Counted from the stretch's first letter, positions 47,843 through 58,737 are shown. The stretch is 64,000 nucleotides of DNA from Thiogranum sp. (GCA_024636585.1 JAGXGS010000032.1:1-64000), one strand, 5' to 3'. Program-made: numbers and translations. Notes: a model not told the origin generated them from the letters alone.

Positions 47843-50086
47843 ATGACTACCGATAGCAAGCTTGAGAATATAGAAACACTCCCTTTGCGCACCTATACCG
47901 AGAAGGCTTACCTGGATTATTCCATGTACGTCATTCTGGACCGCGCGCTTCCCCATATCGGCGACGGGCTGAAGCCGGTGCAGCGACGCATCGTCTACGC
48001 GATGTCGGAGCTGGGCCTGTCGGCGCGAGCCAAGTTCAAGAAATCGGCGCGCACGGTGGGTGATGTGCTCGGCAAGTTTCATCCGCACGGCGACAGTGCG
48101 TGTTATGAGGCGATGGTGCACATGGCGCAGGGTTTCTCGTTTCGCTATCCCTTGATCGATGGACAGGGCAACTGGGGATCGCCGGATGATGCCAAGTCCT
48201 TTGCGGCAATGCGCTATACCGAGGCACGCCTGGCGCCGTTCGCCGATGCGTTGCTATCGGAGCTGGGCGAGGGCACGGTTGACTGGGCTCCTAATTTCGA
48301 CGGCACGCTCAGGGAGCCGACGCTGCTTCCGGCGCGTCTCCCCGCAATATTGCTGAATGGCGCGACCGGAATCGCAGTCGGCATGGCGACTGATATCCCG
48401 CCACATAATCTGCGCGAGGTATCCAGCGCGGCAATTCACCTGCTGGAAAATCCGAAGGCGACGGTCGCCGACCTGTGCTCGCATATTGCCGGCCCTGACT
48501 ATCCTACCGGTGGTGAAATCATCACTCCGCGACAGGATCTGCTGCGCTGCTACGAGACTGGAAACGGCAGTGTGCGGATTCGTGCCAGATACGAGCAGGA
48601 AAATGGCGATATTGTCATCACCGAGCTGCCTTACCAGGTCTCCGGGGCCAGGGTGCTGGAACAGATCGCTGGTCAGATGGCGGCAAAGAAGCTGCCTATG
48701 GTTGCCGATCTGCGGGACGAATCCGATCATGAGAATCCTACCCGTCTATTAATTGTGCCGCGTTCCAGCCGGATCGAGGTGGAGCCACTGATGCTGCACC
48801 TGTTCGCGACCACCGACCTGGAAAAGAGCTACCGCATCAATTTGAACATGATCGGGCTGGACGGGCGTCCCGCGGTGAAGAACTTGCGCACGCTATTGGG
48901 TGAATGGCTGGAGTTTCGCGTCAACACAGTAACGCGGCGGCTCCAGTTTCGCCTCGACAAGGTGCGCGATCGCCTGCATATCCTCGATGGTCTGTTGGTC
49001 GCCTATCTCAATATCGACGAAGTCATAGCGATTATCCGTTCCGAAGATGAGCCCAAGCCGGTGCTGATGCAGCGCTTCAGTCTCAGCGATCGCCAGGCGG
49101 AAGCCATCCTTGATCTGAAACTGCGTCACCTCGCCAGACTCGAGGAAACCCGAATCCGCGCCGAGCAGAAAAAATTGAGCGAGGAGCGCGAAAAGCTCGA
49201 AAAGCTGTTGGCGTCGCCAAAGCGTCTGCGCACTCTGGTGCGCAAGGAGATCGAGGCGGACACCGAAACATTTGCCGATGAACGTCGCTCGCTGATGGTG
49301 GCAAGAAGCGCCGCCCAGGCGCTCGATGAAACAGAACTGGTGCCAAGTGAGCCGGTAACCATCGTTCTGTCGGAGAAAGGCTGGATCCGTTCAGCCAAAG
49401 GGCATGAAATAGATCCCTCGAGCCTCAGTTACAAAGCCGGTGACGCTTTTAAGGCCGCAGCATTCGGACGCAGTAATCAGCAGGTCGTTTTCCTCGATTC
49501 GACCGGTCGCGCCTACACGCTGGCGGCGCATGGATTGCCGTCGGCGCGCGGGCAGGGTGAGCCACTTACGGGCCGGTTCAGTCCCCCGGATAACGCAACT
49601 TTTGTTGGCGTGATGACCGGGGATCCGGATCGACTGTATCTGCTGGCAACCGATGCAGGCTATGGGTTTATCGCCCGGCTAGGTGATCTGGTTGCACGGA
49701 CCAGGAGCGGTAAAACGGTATTATCGGTGCCAAAGGGTGCGCGGGTGCTTGCGCCCGCACCGGTGATTAATCCGGAGACGGATCTCATCGCTGCAGTTAA
49801 TGCGCAAGGGCAGTTGCTGGTGCTTCCGGCATCCGAAATCCCTCGCCTGAACCGGGGAAAGGGCATCAAGATTCAGGGTATCAGCGCTGCAAAACTCGCT
49901 TCTCGAGAGGAGTTCATGGTGGGCATCGCCAGCGTGCCGAGCGATGGATCACTGGTTATCCAGGCAGGCAAACGGCATCTGCGCCTGAAGCCGGCAGATC
50001 TCGATCCTTACCGCGGGGATCGCGGTCGCAAGGGAAACAAATTGCCGCGCGGTTTGCAGCGCGTCGATGGGATATATGCTGAATAG
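47843..50086 (+). CDS. parC: DNA topoisomerase IV subunit A
   Basis: DNA-cleaving subunit of topoisomerase IV. The 747-aa protein has the catalytic Tyr125 in [10 protein letters not shown], the winged-helix region [13 protein letters not shown], and a C-terminal beta-pinwheel domain. In the quinolone-resistance region Ser85 and Glu89 match the usual susceptible residues. It is preceded by the tandem PilZ gene and followed by htpX. Confidence 0.97.
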   Translation: MTTDSKLENIETLPLRTYTEKAYLDYSMYVILDRALPHIGDGLKPVQRRIVYAMSELGLSARAKFKKSARTVGDVLGKFHPHGDSACYEAMVHMAQGFSFRYPLIDGQGNWGSPDDAKSFAAMRYTEARLAPFADALLSELGEGTVDWAPNFDGTLREPTLLPARLPAILLNGATGIAVGMATDIPPHNLREVSSAAIHLLENPKATVADLCSHIAGPDYPTGGEIITPRQDLLRCYETGNGSVRIRARYEQENGDIVITELPYQVSGARVLEQIAGQMAAKKLPMVADLRDESDHENPTRLLIVPRSSRIEVEPLMLHLFATTDLEKSYRINLNMIGLDGRPAVKNLRTLLGEWLEFRVNTVTRRLQFRLDKVRDRLHILDGLLVAYLNIDEVIAIIRSEDEPKPVLMQRFSLSDRQAEAILDLKLRHLARLEETRIRAEQKKLSEEREKLEKLLASPKRLRTLVRKEIEADTETFADERRSLMVARSAAQALDETELVPSEPVTIVLSEKGWIRSAKGHEIDPSSLSYKAGDAFKAAAFGRSNQQVVFLDSTGRAYTLAAHGLPSARGQGEPLTGRFSPPDNATFVGVMTGDPDRLYLLATDAGYGFIARLGDLVARTRSGKTVLSVPKGARVLAPAPVINPETDLIAAVNAQGQLLVLPASEIPRLNRGKGIKIQGISAAKLASREEFMVGIASVPSDGSLVIQAGKRHLRLKPADLDPYRGDRGRKGNKLPRGLQRVDGIYAE

Positions 50087-50151
50087 ATCTTGAAAAGCAC
50101 CTTTGCGGTAACCATATTTCCGGGACTATGACAGTTGCGGGATGAGCTGAT

Positions 50152-51042
50152 ATGAAGCGAATTGTTTTGTTTCTGGCGACAAACATTGCCGTTCTGGCAG
50201 TGTTGAGTATTGTGTTCCAGCTTTTTGGCATAAAAGGGTTGCTTGACGAGCAGGGAGTCGACCTTGATCTGTCGGCACTGCTGGTATTTTCGGCCGTTAT
50301 CGGGATGGGCGGTTCCTTCATATCGTTGGCGATATCCAAATGGTCGGCGAAGCGAATGACCGGGGCACAAGTGATCGAGCGACCCGGAAACGAGATGGAA
50401 GCCTGGCTGGTGGATACCGTTGCGCGGCAGGCACAGAGCGCCGGCATAGGTATGCCAGAAGTTGCGATATTCGAGTCCCCTGATCCAAATGCGTTCGCTA
50501 CCGGCATGCGTCGTAACAGCGCGCTGGTGGCGGTAAGCACCGGCTTGCTCCGCAATATGCGGCGTGATGAAGTCGAGGCGGTCCTGGGTCATGAAATAAG
50601 CCATGTTGCCAACGGAGATATGGTGACGCTGGGCCTGGTACAGGGCGTGGTGAATACCTTCGTTATCTTTCTTTCCCGGGTCGTCGGCCACACCGTTGAC
50701 CGTGTAGTCTTTAAAACAGAACGCGGCCATGGCCCTGCCTTCTGGATCACCTCGATTGTCGCTCAGATAGTGCTGGGAATCCTCGCCAGCATGATCGTCA
50801 TGTGGTTCTCGCGATGGAGAGAATTCCGCGCTGATGCTGGCGGTGCCAGGCTTGCGGGACGTGAGAAAATGGTTTCCGCATTGCAGCGACTGCAGGTTGC
50901 CGCCGGGCAGGCAGAGCTGCCTGACCAGCTTGCTGCTTTTGGTATATCCGGCCGCATGGCCGAAGGGTTCAAGCGACTGTTTCTTTCGCACCCGCCACTG
51001 GCAGAAAGAATCGCGGCGCTGCAGGCTCAGGACGCGGAATAG
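50152..51042 (+). CDS. htpX: HtpX, membrane-bound M48 zinc metalloprotease
   Basis: A 296-aa inner-membrane protease that clears misfolded membrane proteins together with FtsH. Two N-terminal spans (about 4-24 and 39-62) come before the zinc site HEISH (147-151), with a further hydrophobic pair (about 160-215) and the third ligand region [12 protein letters not shown]. Length matches E. coli HtpX. Confidence 0.95.
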   Translation: MKRIVLFLATNIAVLAVLSIVFQLFGIKGLLDEQGVDLDLSALLVFSAVIGMGGSFISLAISKWSAKRMTGAQVIERPGNEMEAWLVDTVARQAQSAGIGMPEVAIFESPDPNAFATGMRRNSALVAVSTGLLRNMRRDEVEAVLGHEISHVANGDMVTLGLVQGVVNTFVIFLSRVVGHTVDRVVFKTERGHGPAFWITSIVAQIVLGILASMIVMWFSRWREFRADAGGARLAGREKMVSALQRLQVAAGQAELPDQLAAFGISGRMAEGFKRLFLSHPPLAERIAALQAQDAE

Positions 51043-51120
51043 CTGGCGCAGGTATAACTGTCGTGCCACCCCGGGTAGAATAAGCGGCCCTTGAGTGAAT
51101 TGATCAGGATTTCATAGATT

Positions 51121-52353
51121 ATGCCTTTGATTCGACCCTTTGCCGGCCTGCGTCCGGCTACCAGCCGTGCCGACGACGTGCTAGCCCCGCCTTATGATGT
51201 CCTGAACAGTGATGAAGCGCGCCAGCGCGCCGAGGGTCGACCATGGAGTTTTCTGCATATCTCCAAAGCGGAAATTGACTTGCCGGCTGGCACCGATCCC
51301 TATGATCCTGCTGTGTATGCGAAGGCGGCGGAAAACCTGCAGACAATGATTGCGCAGGGGATACTGATACGTGACGATGAATCCTGTTATTACGTGTATC
51401 GCCTCACCATGGGCGACCATGTGCAGACGGGCCTGGTTGCTGCGGCATCAGTCACCGATTACGACAGTAATCGGATCAGAAAGCACGAATTTACCCGACC
51501 TGCCAAGGAAGACGATCGCGTTCGACAGATCGAGGCATTAAATGCCCAGACCGGCCCGGTACTACTGGCTTACCGGTCGCAGCCGGATATCGATCAGTTG
51601 CTTGCGACCGTGACCACAGCGACGCCGGAATATGATCTCAAGGCTGACGACGGTGTCGGCCATACGTTCTGGGTGGTGCGGGACCGGGCGCTTATCGAAC
51701 AGCTGAGCAACGGGTTCGATAGTATGGACGCTCTCTATATCGCCGACGGGCATCATCGCTCAGCGGCTGCATCTCGCATTGCAGCCGCGCTGGGTCGTCA
51801 GCCCGAGGCCATGAGCAATTATTTCCTGTCGGTTATATTCCCTCACAATCAGATGAAAATCCTCGACTACAACCGGGCGGTTAAAGACCTGAACGGTTTG
51901 TCAGCTGGCCAGCTGCTGGAGAAGGTCGCCATGGCGTTTGATGTCAGGGAAGAGCAGGGCGCGTATGCGCCTGCGCAGCCCGGTGAATTCGGCATGTATC
52001 TGCAGGGGCGGTGGCATCGCCTTGTTATTCATCCCGATCTGGTGCCGGAGGATCCGGTTGCACGCCTCGACGTCAGCCTGCTCGCCAGTCACCTGCTCGA
52101 GCCGGTGCTTGGTATCAGTGACCCCCGTCGCGATCCCCGTATTGACTTTATTGGTGGTATCCGAGGTCTGGGTGAGCTGGAAAAGCGGGTTGATAGCGGT
52201 GAGATGGCGGTGGCGTTTTCGATGTATCCGACCAGCATGGATGATCTGATGGCGGTGGCGGACGCCAATGAGGTGATGCCGCCGAAATCAACCTGGTTCG
52301 AGCCGAAGCTGGCTGACGGGCTGATTTCCCATGTGCTCGACGACGATCGCTAA
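51121..52353 (+). CDS. DUF1015-family protein
   Basis: A 410-aa cytoplasmic protein of the DUF1015 family, opening with MPLIRPFAGLRPATSRADDVLAPPYDVL. The conserved IADGHHRSAAASR segment carries a Gly-His-His-Arg like the GxHR motif of ParB/sulfiredoxin-fold phosphotransfer enzymes, and some DUF1015 relatives have been linked to serine phosphorylation; here the activity is unknown. GYRP-like and KHEFTR segments are also typical. It ends overlapping the last four bases of convergent fimX. Confidence 0.85.
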   Translation: MPLIRPFAGLRPATSRADDVLAPPYDVLNSDEARQRAEGRPWSFLHISKAEIDLPAGTDPYDPAVYAKAAENLQTMIAQGILIRDDESCYYVYRLTMGDHVQTGLVAAASVTDYDSNRIRKHEFTRPAKEDDRVRQIEALNAQTGPVLLAYRSQPDIDQLLATVTTATPEYDLKADDGVGHTFWVVRDRALIEQLSNGFDSMDALYIADGHHRSAAASRIAAALGRQPEAMSNYFLSVIFPHNQMKILDYNRAVKDLNGLSAGQLLEKVAMAFDVREEQGAYAPAQPGEFGMYLQGRWHRLVIHPDLVPEDPVARLDVSLLASHLLEPVLGISDPRRDPRIDFIGGIRGLGELEKRVDSGEMAVAFSMYPTSMDDLMAVADANEVMPPKSTWFEPKLADGLISHVLDDDR

Positions 52354-54437
52354 GCAACCTCACCCGAGAAATCATAGTTCAAAGCTTCGCTGGGTTCCTG
52401 CAGGAAATTGCCCTGGATATAGTCGATGCCGCTCTGCCAGAGTACCGCGAGGCTATGCGCGTCCTGGACATATTCCGCTATACATTCCTTGTTCATTGAA
52501 CTGGCCGTATCGAGGATTGACTTGACCGTCGCCTGGTTATCATTGTTGGTCGCCAGGTTGTGTATAAAGGAACCATCGATCTTGAGGAAGTCTACTGGCA
52601 GGTGCTTTAGCAACTGGAAGGAATTGGCCCCGGCACCAAAGTGTTCAAGCGCAATCTTGCAATGCAGTTGCTGAAGTGTCTTGACAAAGACTTTTGCATG
52701 TTTCAAATGCTGGGCGGCTTCTTTTTCAGCGATCTCGAATATCAGCGCATCGCCAGGCAGGCGGGATTCTTTCAGGCAGTCATGGATAAAACCAACCAGC
52801 TTTTCATCCAGCAGTGTGGAGCCGGAAATCTTGATGAAGAATTGTGTTTCGACGCCCTTGGCACGATGCTCGGCCAGGGCGTCGATCGCATGTCGGAGTA
52901 CCCATCGGTCGATTTCGACCAATTGCCCGGTGTGTTCGGAGATGGACAGGAACTGCGAGGGCAGAATATGCTCTCCTTCATCATTGAGCATGCGCAGCAG
53001 TACTTCATATTTTTCACCACCGGCGCCCTGCAGGCTGACAATGGGCTGGAAGAGCAGCTGGAACTGATCTTTTTCCAGGGACTCCTTGATCAGCGTGTGC
53101 ATTTGCTGATCGCGCTCCTTGCCGATCTTCTCGTCGACAACCGGGTTGTGAACATGAATTCTGTTGCCGCCGGCTGAACGGGCAACTTCACATGCCAGAT
53201 CGGCGCGTGATATCACTTCGTGTGAAGATGGTGTGCTTTCGGCAACACAGCTTATCCCTACACTGCAGGTTGTTGTGATCGACTGGCCTTCTGATTCAGT
53301 AATATGATGCTCGACCACCGCGCGGAGTTTTTCGCCCAGTTGCTGAAAGGAGTCTACGTCGCACTGTTTGCGCAGAATCGTGAACGAATGGTCACCAAAA
53401 CGCGCAACAATGTCATCATCTGATGTGTGTTCGCGAAGCAGTTCAGCAATGTCGCGGATAACAATATCGGCTACACCGATACCTACTTTGTCCTTGATCT
53501 CCTTGAAGTTGTCCATCAGCAGGTAGAGCACGGCCGAGCTGCTTGAACCGTTGATCGCATCAGTCACGGCCAGCTCCAGTTCCTCCATGAAATACTGGCG
53601 ATTGAACAGGCTGGTAAGCACGTCCTGCTTGCTCAGATACTTCAGCTTTTGTTCCAGTTCCCGGTTTGATGCGCCCTGGCTGCGGATGATGATTTGAGTG
53701 CATGGCTCACCGTCGATGCTGGCAAGCATGAATTCCATCTGCGCATCGAACTGCTTGCCGTCGGGCAGCATGCCGTGTGTTTCCAACTGGCCGTTCTGTT
53801 CATCATCCTTGCCGTAGTTGCGCAGAAACTCCTTGAACGTGGCATGATCTTCCGGCGCTACCATGTCAAGTATTGGAGTGCCTTCAATTTCTTCCAGGCT
53901 GTCGAAGCCGAACATTTCAAGATAGGAACTGTTGGCGAAAATGTGCATTCCTTCGTGCACATAAGCGATTGCATCACGGGAGCTGGCCATTAACAGGCGG
54001 GCACGTTTTTCGCTTTCGTGAAACTTCAGCTCGAAGCTTCGTGCGTTCTGGCAAGCCTTGAGCTGGGACAGCTCACGCCGCACGACCAGTTGAAGGTGGT
54101 CTGGCTGGTCGTAGGAACAGAGATCGCTGGCGCCATCGCGCATGGCTGCAATGGTGGCGACTTCATCAGCTGATTCACCGACTGCAATGATAGGAATGTG
54201 CAGCTGACGTTGTTCCAGCAACAAGGTGACATCCGTCAGTTGAATCGTACTCAGGCCCGTTGCACACAGGAGCAGGTCAGGAACCTGTTTCTCCAGAAGG
54301 TCTTCCAGATCCTCCAGATCCTCCGCATAACTGAGCCTTGATGCTTGCCCGGCATTTCTCAGAATATTGGCGAGAGCTTCAGCATCGTTGCGGGATTCCT
54401 CGATGACGAGTAGTCGCAACGTTTGATCCATGTCCAT
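52350..54437 (-). CDS. fimX: FimX-like degenerate GGDEF-EAL c-di-GMP effector (REC-PAS-GGDEF-EAL)
   Basis: A 695-aa cytoplasmic protein; FimX of Pseudomonas is about the same size and controls type IV pilus assembly. The domains are a receiver-like domain (1-125) without the phospho-Asp, PAS (145-255), GGDEF (265-430) reading FGDHS near 347-351, and EAL (445-690) reading EVL at 478-480. The metal-binding DDFG is EHFG, so neither synthesis nor hydrolysis of c-di-GMP is expected; binding is. The start is either ATG at 54437 or 54431; an open extension to 54551 lacks a ribosome site. Nearby parC/parE recalls the Pseudomonas order. Confidence 0.88.
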   Translation of the reverse strand: MDMDQTLRLLVIEESRNDAEALANILRNAGQASRLSYAEDLEDLEDLLEKQVPDLLLCATGLSTIQLTDVTLLLEQRQLHIPIIAVGESADEVATIAAMRDGASDLCSYDQPDHLQLVVRRELSQLKACQNARSFELKFHESEKRARLLMASSRDAIAYVHEGMHIFANSSYLEMFGFDSLEEIEGTPILDMVAPEDHATFKEFLRNYGKDDEQNGQLETHGMLPDGKQFDAQMEFMLASIDGEPCTQIIIRSQGASNRELEQKLKYLSKQDVLTSLFNRQYFMEELELAVTDAINGSSSSAVLYLLMDNFKEIKDKVGIGVADIVIRDIAELLREHTSDDDIVARFGDHSFTILRKQCDVDSFQQLGEKLRAVVEHHITESEGQSITTTCSVGISCVAESTPSSHEVISRADLACEVARSAGGNRIHVHNPVVDEKIGKERDQQMHTLIKESLEKDQFQLLFQPIVSLQGAGGEKYEVLLRMLNDEGEHILPSQFLSISEHTGQLVEIDRWVLRHAIDALAEHRAKGVETQFFIKISGSTLLDEKLVGFIHDCLKESRLPGDALIFEIAEKEAAQHLKHAKVFVKTLQQLHCKIALEHFGAGANSFQLLKHLPVDFLKIDGSFIHNLATNNDNQATVKSILDTASSMNKECIAEYVQDAHSLAVLWQSGIDYIQGNFLQEPSEALNYDFSGEVA

Positions 54438-54646
54438 GTGCTGGAATTTCTCCTGTTGGGTTCCATGAGCTGGAATGATGGCAGCGCGCCAACCTGTTTC
54501 GGCATTGACGTCAGGAATCTTTACCCTTGTAGCCGTGTCTTTGACCAGCATCTGCCGGTTTTCTCAGCGCTTTTCCGAACAGTGATTTCCTGCTAGCATC
54601 GCAGCTAAGATCGCTCGAGTTTGCTGAACAGCCAGGAATCGGATAT

Positions 54647-55168
54647 ATGGAACAGATCAAAGTTAGAGCCGAAACACCGACAGATTTTCGTGCCATCGAT
54701 GTTGTCAATCTGAGCGCTTTTCAGGGCGAAGAAGAAGCTCAATTGATCGCAGAATTACGTAAGTCAAAGGAGTTTATCCCGGATTTATCGTTGGTCGCTG
54801 AGCTCAATGGCCGGATCGTGGGTCATGTCGTGCTGTCGAAGGTGCAGTTGAAATCAGGGCAGAGCAACACGGAGGTGTTGGCATTGGGCCCCATGTCAGT
54901 CGTACCCTCGCAATCGCATCGTGGAATCGGCTCCGAGCTGATAAACGCCGCAGTGGCGCGTGCCAGACCCTTATGCTATCCCGCAATCATCGTGGCTGGA
55001 CGTCCGGATTATTATTTGCGGTTTGGTTTTCAGCCCATCAGCGCCTGGTCCCTGACCTGCAATCTTGCCATCCCTGAGGATGCCCTGACGGCCATGGAAC
55101 TGGTGGAGGGGGCGCTCCGTGAAGGCGGAAATATTGAATATCCAGACATATTCAAAGCACTCTTCTGA
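54647..55168 (+). CDS. GNAT-family N-acetyltransferase (YhbS-like)
   Basis: A 173-aa acetyltransferase using acetyl-CoA. The CoA loop appears as SQSHRGIGSELI (Q/R-x-x-G-x-G/A type), preceded by the beta strand LALGPMSVVP and followed by YYLRFGFQP, as in YhbS-like proteins. The substrate is unknown. It stands alone, divergent from fimX and tail-to-tail with the 597-aa gene. Confidence 0.88.
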   Translation: MEQIKVRAETPTDFRAIDVVNLSAFQGEEEAQLIAELRKSKEFIPDLSLVAELNGRIVGHVVLSKVQLKSGQSNTEVLALGPMSVVPSQSHRGIGSELINAAVARARPLCYPAIIVAGRPDYYLRFGFQPISAWSLTCNLAIPEDALTAMELVEGALREGGNIEYPDIFKALF

Positions 55169-55179
55169 ACGGGTCCGGT

Positions 55180-56973
55180 TCAGATAAGCTCCCAGACATC
55201 GTCAAAATCGCTCGATTTAAAGCCTTTTACCGCTTTCACAGATTTAGTCTGTGGGATCTCACCCAGTGAGCAAAACTGGAACTGAGCGAAGCTGCCAGTG
55301 TTTTCCACAAGTTTTGTCAGCTTTATCCGGATATCTTTCCCGTGGCAGTTGACCCTGACATTATCCCCGGTCTTGAATGGCGGCGATGACAGCAGCATGG
55401 TCGCTTTTTGCTGAATTGAAGCAACTTCCGGCAACAACAGGCCGCGCACATAATCCTCATCGGTTTTCTGACGGCCATCGAGTTGAGCTGCGACTGCAAC
55501 AGCGCCAGGCGATAACATCTGGACGCCGAGTTGCAATCCCTCCTTTTCAGCGAACTTCAACCAGCGCGTCACCCCAAGGCGCCAGTGAAATGTGTCCGGA
55601 TCGCTTTGTTCACGTATGCCCAACAGTTCGCCAACCTGCGAGCGGGTGGTTTCGGGATTATCCCACAACAGGCAATAGCCGCCAGCACTGACATTGACCA
55701 TTTTCCAGCTGTGAGTGCGGTGGTTGGTATCTATTTGCAAACCGGATGTTGCGCTGGTGGCTTCGGGATTCTCCGGATCGACCGCAGCGGGGATGAAGGC
55801 ATTGATGTCCCAGACATCCGGGGTTTTTCCGCCGGTTTCTCTGGCCTGAAAATGTGCGCGGTCCTGCAGGCGGGGGCGCTGGGCGGCGCCCTGACTGGTG
55901 GTATCGGTGAGGGTGTAGTTTCTCTTGTCACTGAAAGCGAATTCGCCACTGACGAAATAGTGGATGGAACTGAGCCCTGTGGCCACGATGATCTGTGAAT
56001 GCTCGGCGGTCCGGGAGTACCGGCGTTTGGGCATGATGCCCCAGGTCAGCATCATGTGTTTCAATGCGCTGGTACTGATCTTGCCGGCGCCGGTCATTGG
56101 AGTACCGGAGGTTCGGGATGCAGAGAGTGCCGCGCGCACCTGCTCGGCAAGCTGTGCAGTATTCAGGACCCGGCAGGTACTGCGATTTTCATTAGCATCG
56201 CGTAGAACCAGATAGGTGGGCGGCTGATCTGTATCAAGGTTGGTGCAAAAGAGGCCGGCACCGTTTTCTCCGATCAGCCCCAGCTTTGCATAGGGCGCCC
56301 ATTTTTCCAGCAGGTCATATACGATTGCCGCTTCGCCGTGACGCAGGCGGTAAGGACAGGCCAGGGCGAGCAGAAGAATCTGCTTGTAGTTATCTGCAAT
56401 TGTCGACAGCGTTTCGCTCGAAGCAAACTCATCCGTGACCTCTCGTGTGTGCAGGCGATTACTTTCCGCGTGACGGTAAATGGAATGGATTTCTAGCCAC
56501 ACCGTCTCCGGATAGGGTTCATAAACCTGGCATGCCTTCAGTAGCACCTGTCCCTGTAGCTTGATTGCCCTTTGCATGCAGGTGACGAGTAATTTTTTGT
56601 CGTCGCGCGCGACACCGGCAATCTGCTCCATGACGAGTATTTTATAGCCGGTTGCGAGGACCCGGATGAGTTCTCGGGAAAGACGGGCAATTTTCAGGTT
56701 TTTCTCGGCGAGCGGGAGCGGCTTTCCGACGAAGTGCCGAGTCATGTTCTCGGAGACGAAAGTCACTGGTTTGCGCAACAGCTCGAGCGCCTTGAAGCGC
56801 TGTTGGGCGGGAATATCCTGGTGGTTCAGTTCAGTCAGTGCAGTGAACAGCAGCCGTGCAGTTGCTCCGATATTCGCCATCGGAAGGTGCTCGATCCACT
56901 GTTTGACCTGATTCGGAGTGCTATCAAATGATCCCTTCTTTGGAATCATTCGATCGGGTACTGAAAGCCGCAT
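55180..56973 (-). CDS. Protein of unknown function with PilZ-like C-terminal motif
   Basis: A 597-aa cytoplasmic protein. The first 400 residues are mostly helical with no known motif; the C-terminal part holds WKMVNVSAGGYCLLW, in which NVSAGG (427-432) fits the second PilZ signature, followed by FHWRLGVTRWLKF. The first signature (RxxxR) is not clear. Similar large proteins in pseudomonads (PA2989-like) are counted among PilZ proteins, so c-di-GMP binding is plausible. AGGGA precedes the ATG. It is downstream of epmB but separated by a likely terminator. Confidence 0.75.
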   Translation of the reverse strand: MRLSVPDRMIPKKGSFDSTPNQVKQWIEHLPMANIGATARLLFTALTELNHQDIPAQQRFKALELLRKPVTFVSENMTRHFVGKPLPLAEKNLKIARLSRELIRVLATGYKILVMEQIAGVARDDKKLLVTCMQRAIKLQGQVLLKACQVYEPYPETVWLEIHSIYRHAESNRLHTREVTDEFASSETLSTIADNYKQILLLALACPYRLRHGEAAIVYDLLEKWAPYAKLGLIGENGAGLFCTNLDTDQPPTYLVLRDANENRSTCRVLNTAQLAEQVRAALSASRTSGTPMTGAGKISTSALKHMMLTWGIMPKRRYSRTAEHSQIIVATGLSSIHYFVSGEFAFSDKRNYTLTDTTSQGAAQRPRLQDRAHFQARETGGKTPDVWDINAFIPAAVDPENPEATSATSGLQIDTNHRTHSWKMVNVSAGGYCLLWDNPETTRSQVGELLGIREQSDPDTFHWRLGVTRWLKFAEKEGLQLGVQMLSPGAVAVAAQLDGRQKTDEDYVRGLLLPEVASIQQKATMLLSSPPFKTGDNVRVNCHGKDIRIKLTKLVENTGSFAQFQFCSLGEIPQTKSVKAVKGFKSSDFDDVWELI

Positions 56974-56989
56974 TAGTTTGTTGTCCCTG

Positions 56990-57012
56990 AAAACCGGCGC
57001 TCGATGCGCCGG
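56990..57012 (-). terminator. Probable terminator after epmB
   Basis: On the minus strand CCGGCGC-ATCGA-GCGCCGG is a perfect 7-bp stem followed by four T residues. The short T run lowers confidence. It separates epmB from the 597-aa protein gene. Confidence 0.6.
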
Positions 57013-57118
57013 GATGTTCCATTACAGAGGCTGCGATTGTTCACGCAGACCTGTCTGCTTCCCGGTTCGGGCTATCGTCCGGGTGTGTGAAAACTGAATA
57101 AGTAGGCTTCGGGCATGG

Positions 57119-58129
57119 CTAGAGCGGCGTCTTGGCTGATTTGTGCGGCTCTTCCCGTACCAGTCTGGGAAGTAAATAGCCGGGTAGCCGGTCGCGCATC
57201 GTATCGAGCAGCTGTTTCGCTCTTGTGTCACTGACTGAAAAATGCGCCGCACCCTGAACCCTGTCGAGCTGATGGAGGTAATAAGGGAGTACGCCAGCCT
57301 CTAATAATCTTTTGCTTAAATTAACCAGGCTGTCGCTGTTGTCGTTGATTCCGCGCAACAGAACCGACTGGTTGAGTAGCGTTGCACCGGCAGACCGTAA
57401 CGCGCGCATGGCCTCGATGACATGCCCATCGATTTCGTTGGCGTGATTGCAGTGGATGACAACGACCACGTTGAGAGACGTGGCGGCGATCCAGTCCAGC
57501 AGTTCGGGAACCACCCTTTCCGGCAGCACCACGGGTACCCGGGTATGAATTCTCAGCGTCTCCAGCTGTGCCAGCGTCCCAAGGTCAGAAACCAGGCTGC
57601 CCAAACGCTGGTCAGATAATGTCAGCGGATCGCCGCCGCTGAGTATCACCTCGGTGATCTGGGTATTCTGGCGTAGATAGTCCAGGCTGCTGTGCCAATG
57701 CTCGCGAGCAGGGTTGGCCTCGGTATATGGATAGTGACGGCGAAAGCAGTACCGACAGTGCACGGCGCAGGCACCAGTCATGGTGAGCAGAATGCGGCCC
57801 TGGTACTTGTGCAGCAGTCCCGGCACCGGCATGGATTCCCGCTCGCTGAGGGGATCCAGGCTGAATCCGGTGCTCTCGACCAGCTCATCATCGAGTGGAA
57901 GCACCTGCCTGAGCAGAGGGTCCTGCAGATCCTGCTTGGCCATTCGCGCAACGAAGCTCCGCGGGACTTTCAGCCGGAAGCTGGCAGAGGCCCTGATTGC
58001 CTGCGGCAACAGCTCCGGCGATAACTCGAGTGCTTCGAGTAACCGCGCCGGGTCGGTGATGGCATCCGCCAGCAGGGATTGCCAGCGTGTCGGCTGTTGC
58101 AGGCGCTGGCTTCGGGTTATCATATGCAT
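57119..58129 (-). CDS. epmB: EpmB, EF-P lysine 2,3-aminomutase
   Basis: A radical-SAM/PLP enzyme that turns alpha-lysine into beta-lysine for EF-P modification. The 336-aa protein has the cluster motif CAVHCRYC (Cys121/125/128), SGGDPL and the LPYYLHQLDRVQGAAHF end typical of EpmB rather than larger catabolic aminomutases. It is divergent from efp with only 38 bases between starts, so both promoters must lie in or near that space. ATGs at 58129 and 58123 are both possible starts. Confidence 0.95.
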   Translation of the reverse strand: MHMITRSQRLQQPTRWQSLLADAITDPARLLEALELSPELLPQAIRASASFRLKVPRSFVARMAKQDLQDPLLRQVLPLDDELVESTGFSLDPLSERESMPVPGLLHKYQGRILLTMTGACAVHCRYCFRRHYPYTEANPAREHWHSSLDYLRQNTQITEVILSGGDPLTLSDQRLGSLVSDLGTLAQLETLRIHTRVPVVLPERVVPELLDWIAATSLNVVVVIHCNHANEIDGHVIEAMRALRSAGATLLNQSVLLRGINDNSDSLVNLSKRLLEAGVLPYYLHQLDRVQGAAHFSVSDTRAKQLLDTMRDRLPGYLLPRLVREEPHKSAKTPL

Positions 58130-58167
58130 CTTGTTATATTTCCGGTTGATTCACTTTCAGGTGCTAA

Positions 58168-58737
58168 ATGGCGACCTACAGTACAAATGAGTTCAAGAGC
58201 GGCCTCAAAATCATGCTGGATGGAGATCCCTGCTCCATCATTGAAAACGAGTTCGTGAAGCCCGGCAAGGGCCAGGCTTTCAATCGCGTAAAAATTCGCA
58301 ATCTAAAGACCGGGCGGGTGATTGATCGTACCTTCAAGTCCAATGAATCTGTCGAGGCCGCCGACGTCGTTGAAACCGATCTGCAATACCTCTACAACGA
58401 TGGTGAATTCTGGCACTTCATGGACCCGCAAAGCTATGAGCAACTGGCTTCTGGCGAGCCGGCGGTCGCTGACGCCAAAAAGTGGCTGAAAGAGCAGGAC
58501 ATCTGCACCGTGACCCTGTGGAACGGTGTGCCGCTCAGCGTTGCGGTTCCAAATTTCGTGCTGCTGAAGATCGTCGACACTGACCCCGGTGTGCGCGGCG
58601 ATACCTCGGGCGGCGGCGGCAAGCCGGCGACGCTGGAAACGGGTGCCGTGGTGCGTGTTCCGCTGTTTGTTGATATTGGGGAACTGGTAAAAGTCGACAC
58701 CCGAACCGGCGAATATGTGGGCCGTGCCAAAGACTGA
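58168..58737 (+). CDS. efp: Elongation factor P
   Basis: Relieves ribosome stalling at polyproline stretches. The 189-aa three-barrel protein has the modified lysine Lys34 in KPGKGQAF; the presence of epmA and epmB beside it indicates beta-lysylation. It opens [17 protein letters not shown]. Its last 23 bases overlap epmA. Confidence 0.98.
   Translation: MATYSTNEFKSGLKIMLDGDPCSIIENEFVKPGKGQAFNRVKIRNLKTGRVIDRTFKSNESVEAADVVETDLQYLYNDGEFWHFMDPQSYEQLASGEPAVADAKKWLKEQDICTVTLWNGVPLSVAVPNFVLLKIVDTDPGVRGDTSGGGGKPATLETGAVVRVPLFVDIGELVKVDTRTGEYVGRAKD

Noticed and set aside
54438-54551. Longer fimX start at 54551
   Set aside because: No ribosome site and no similarity of the extra 38 residues to FimX; the receiver-like domain begins right after the later ATG.
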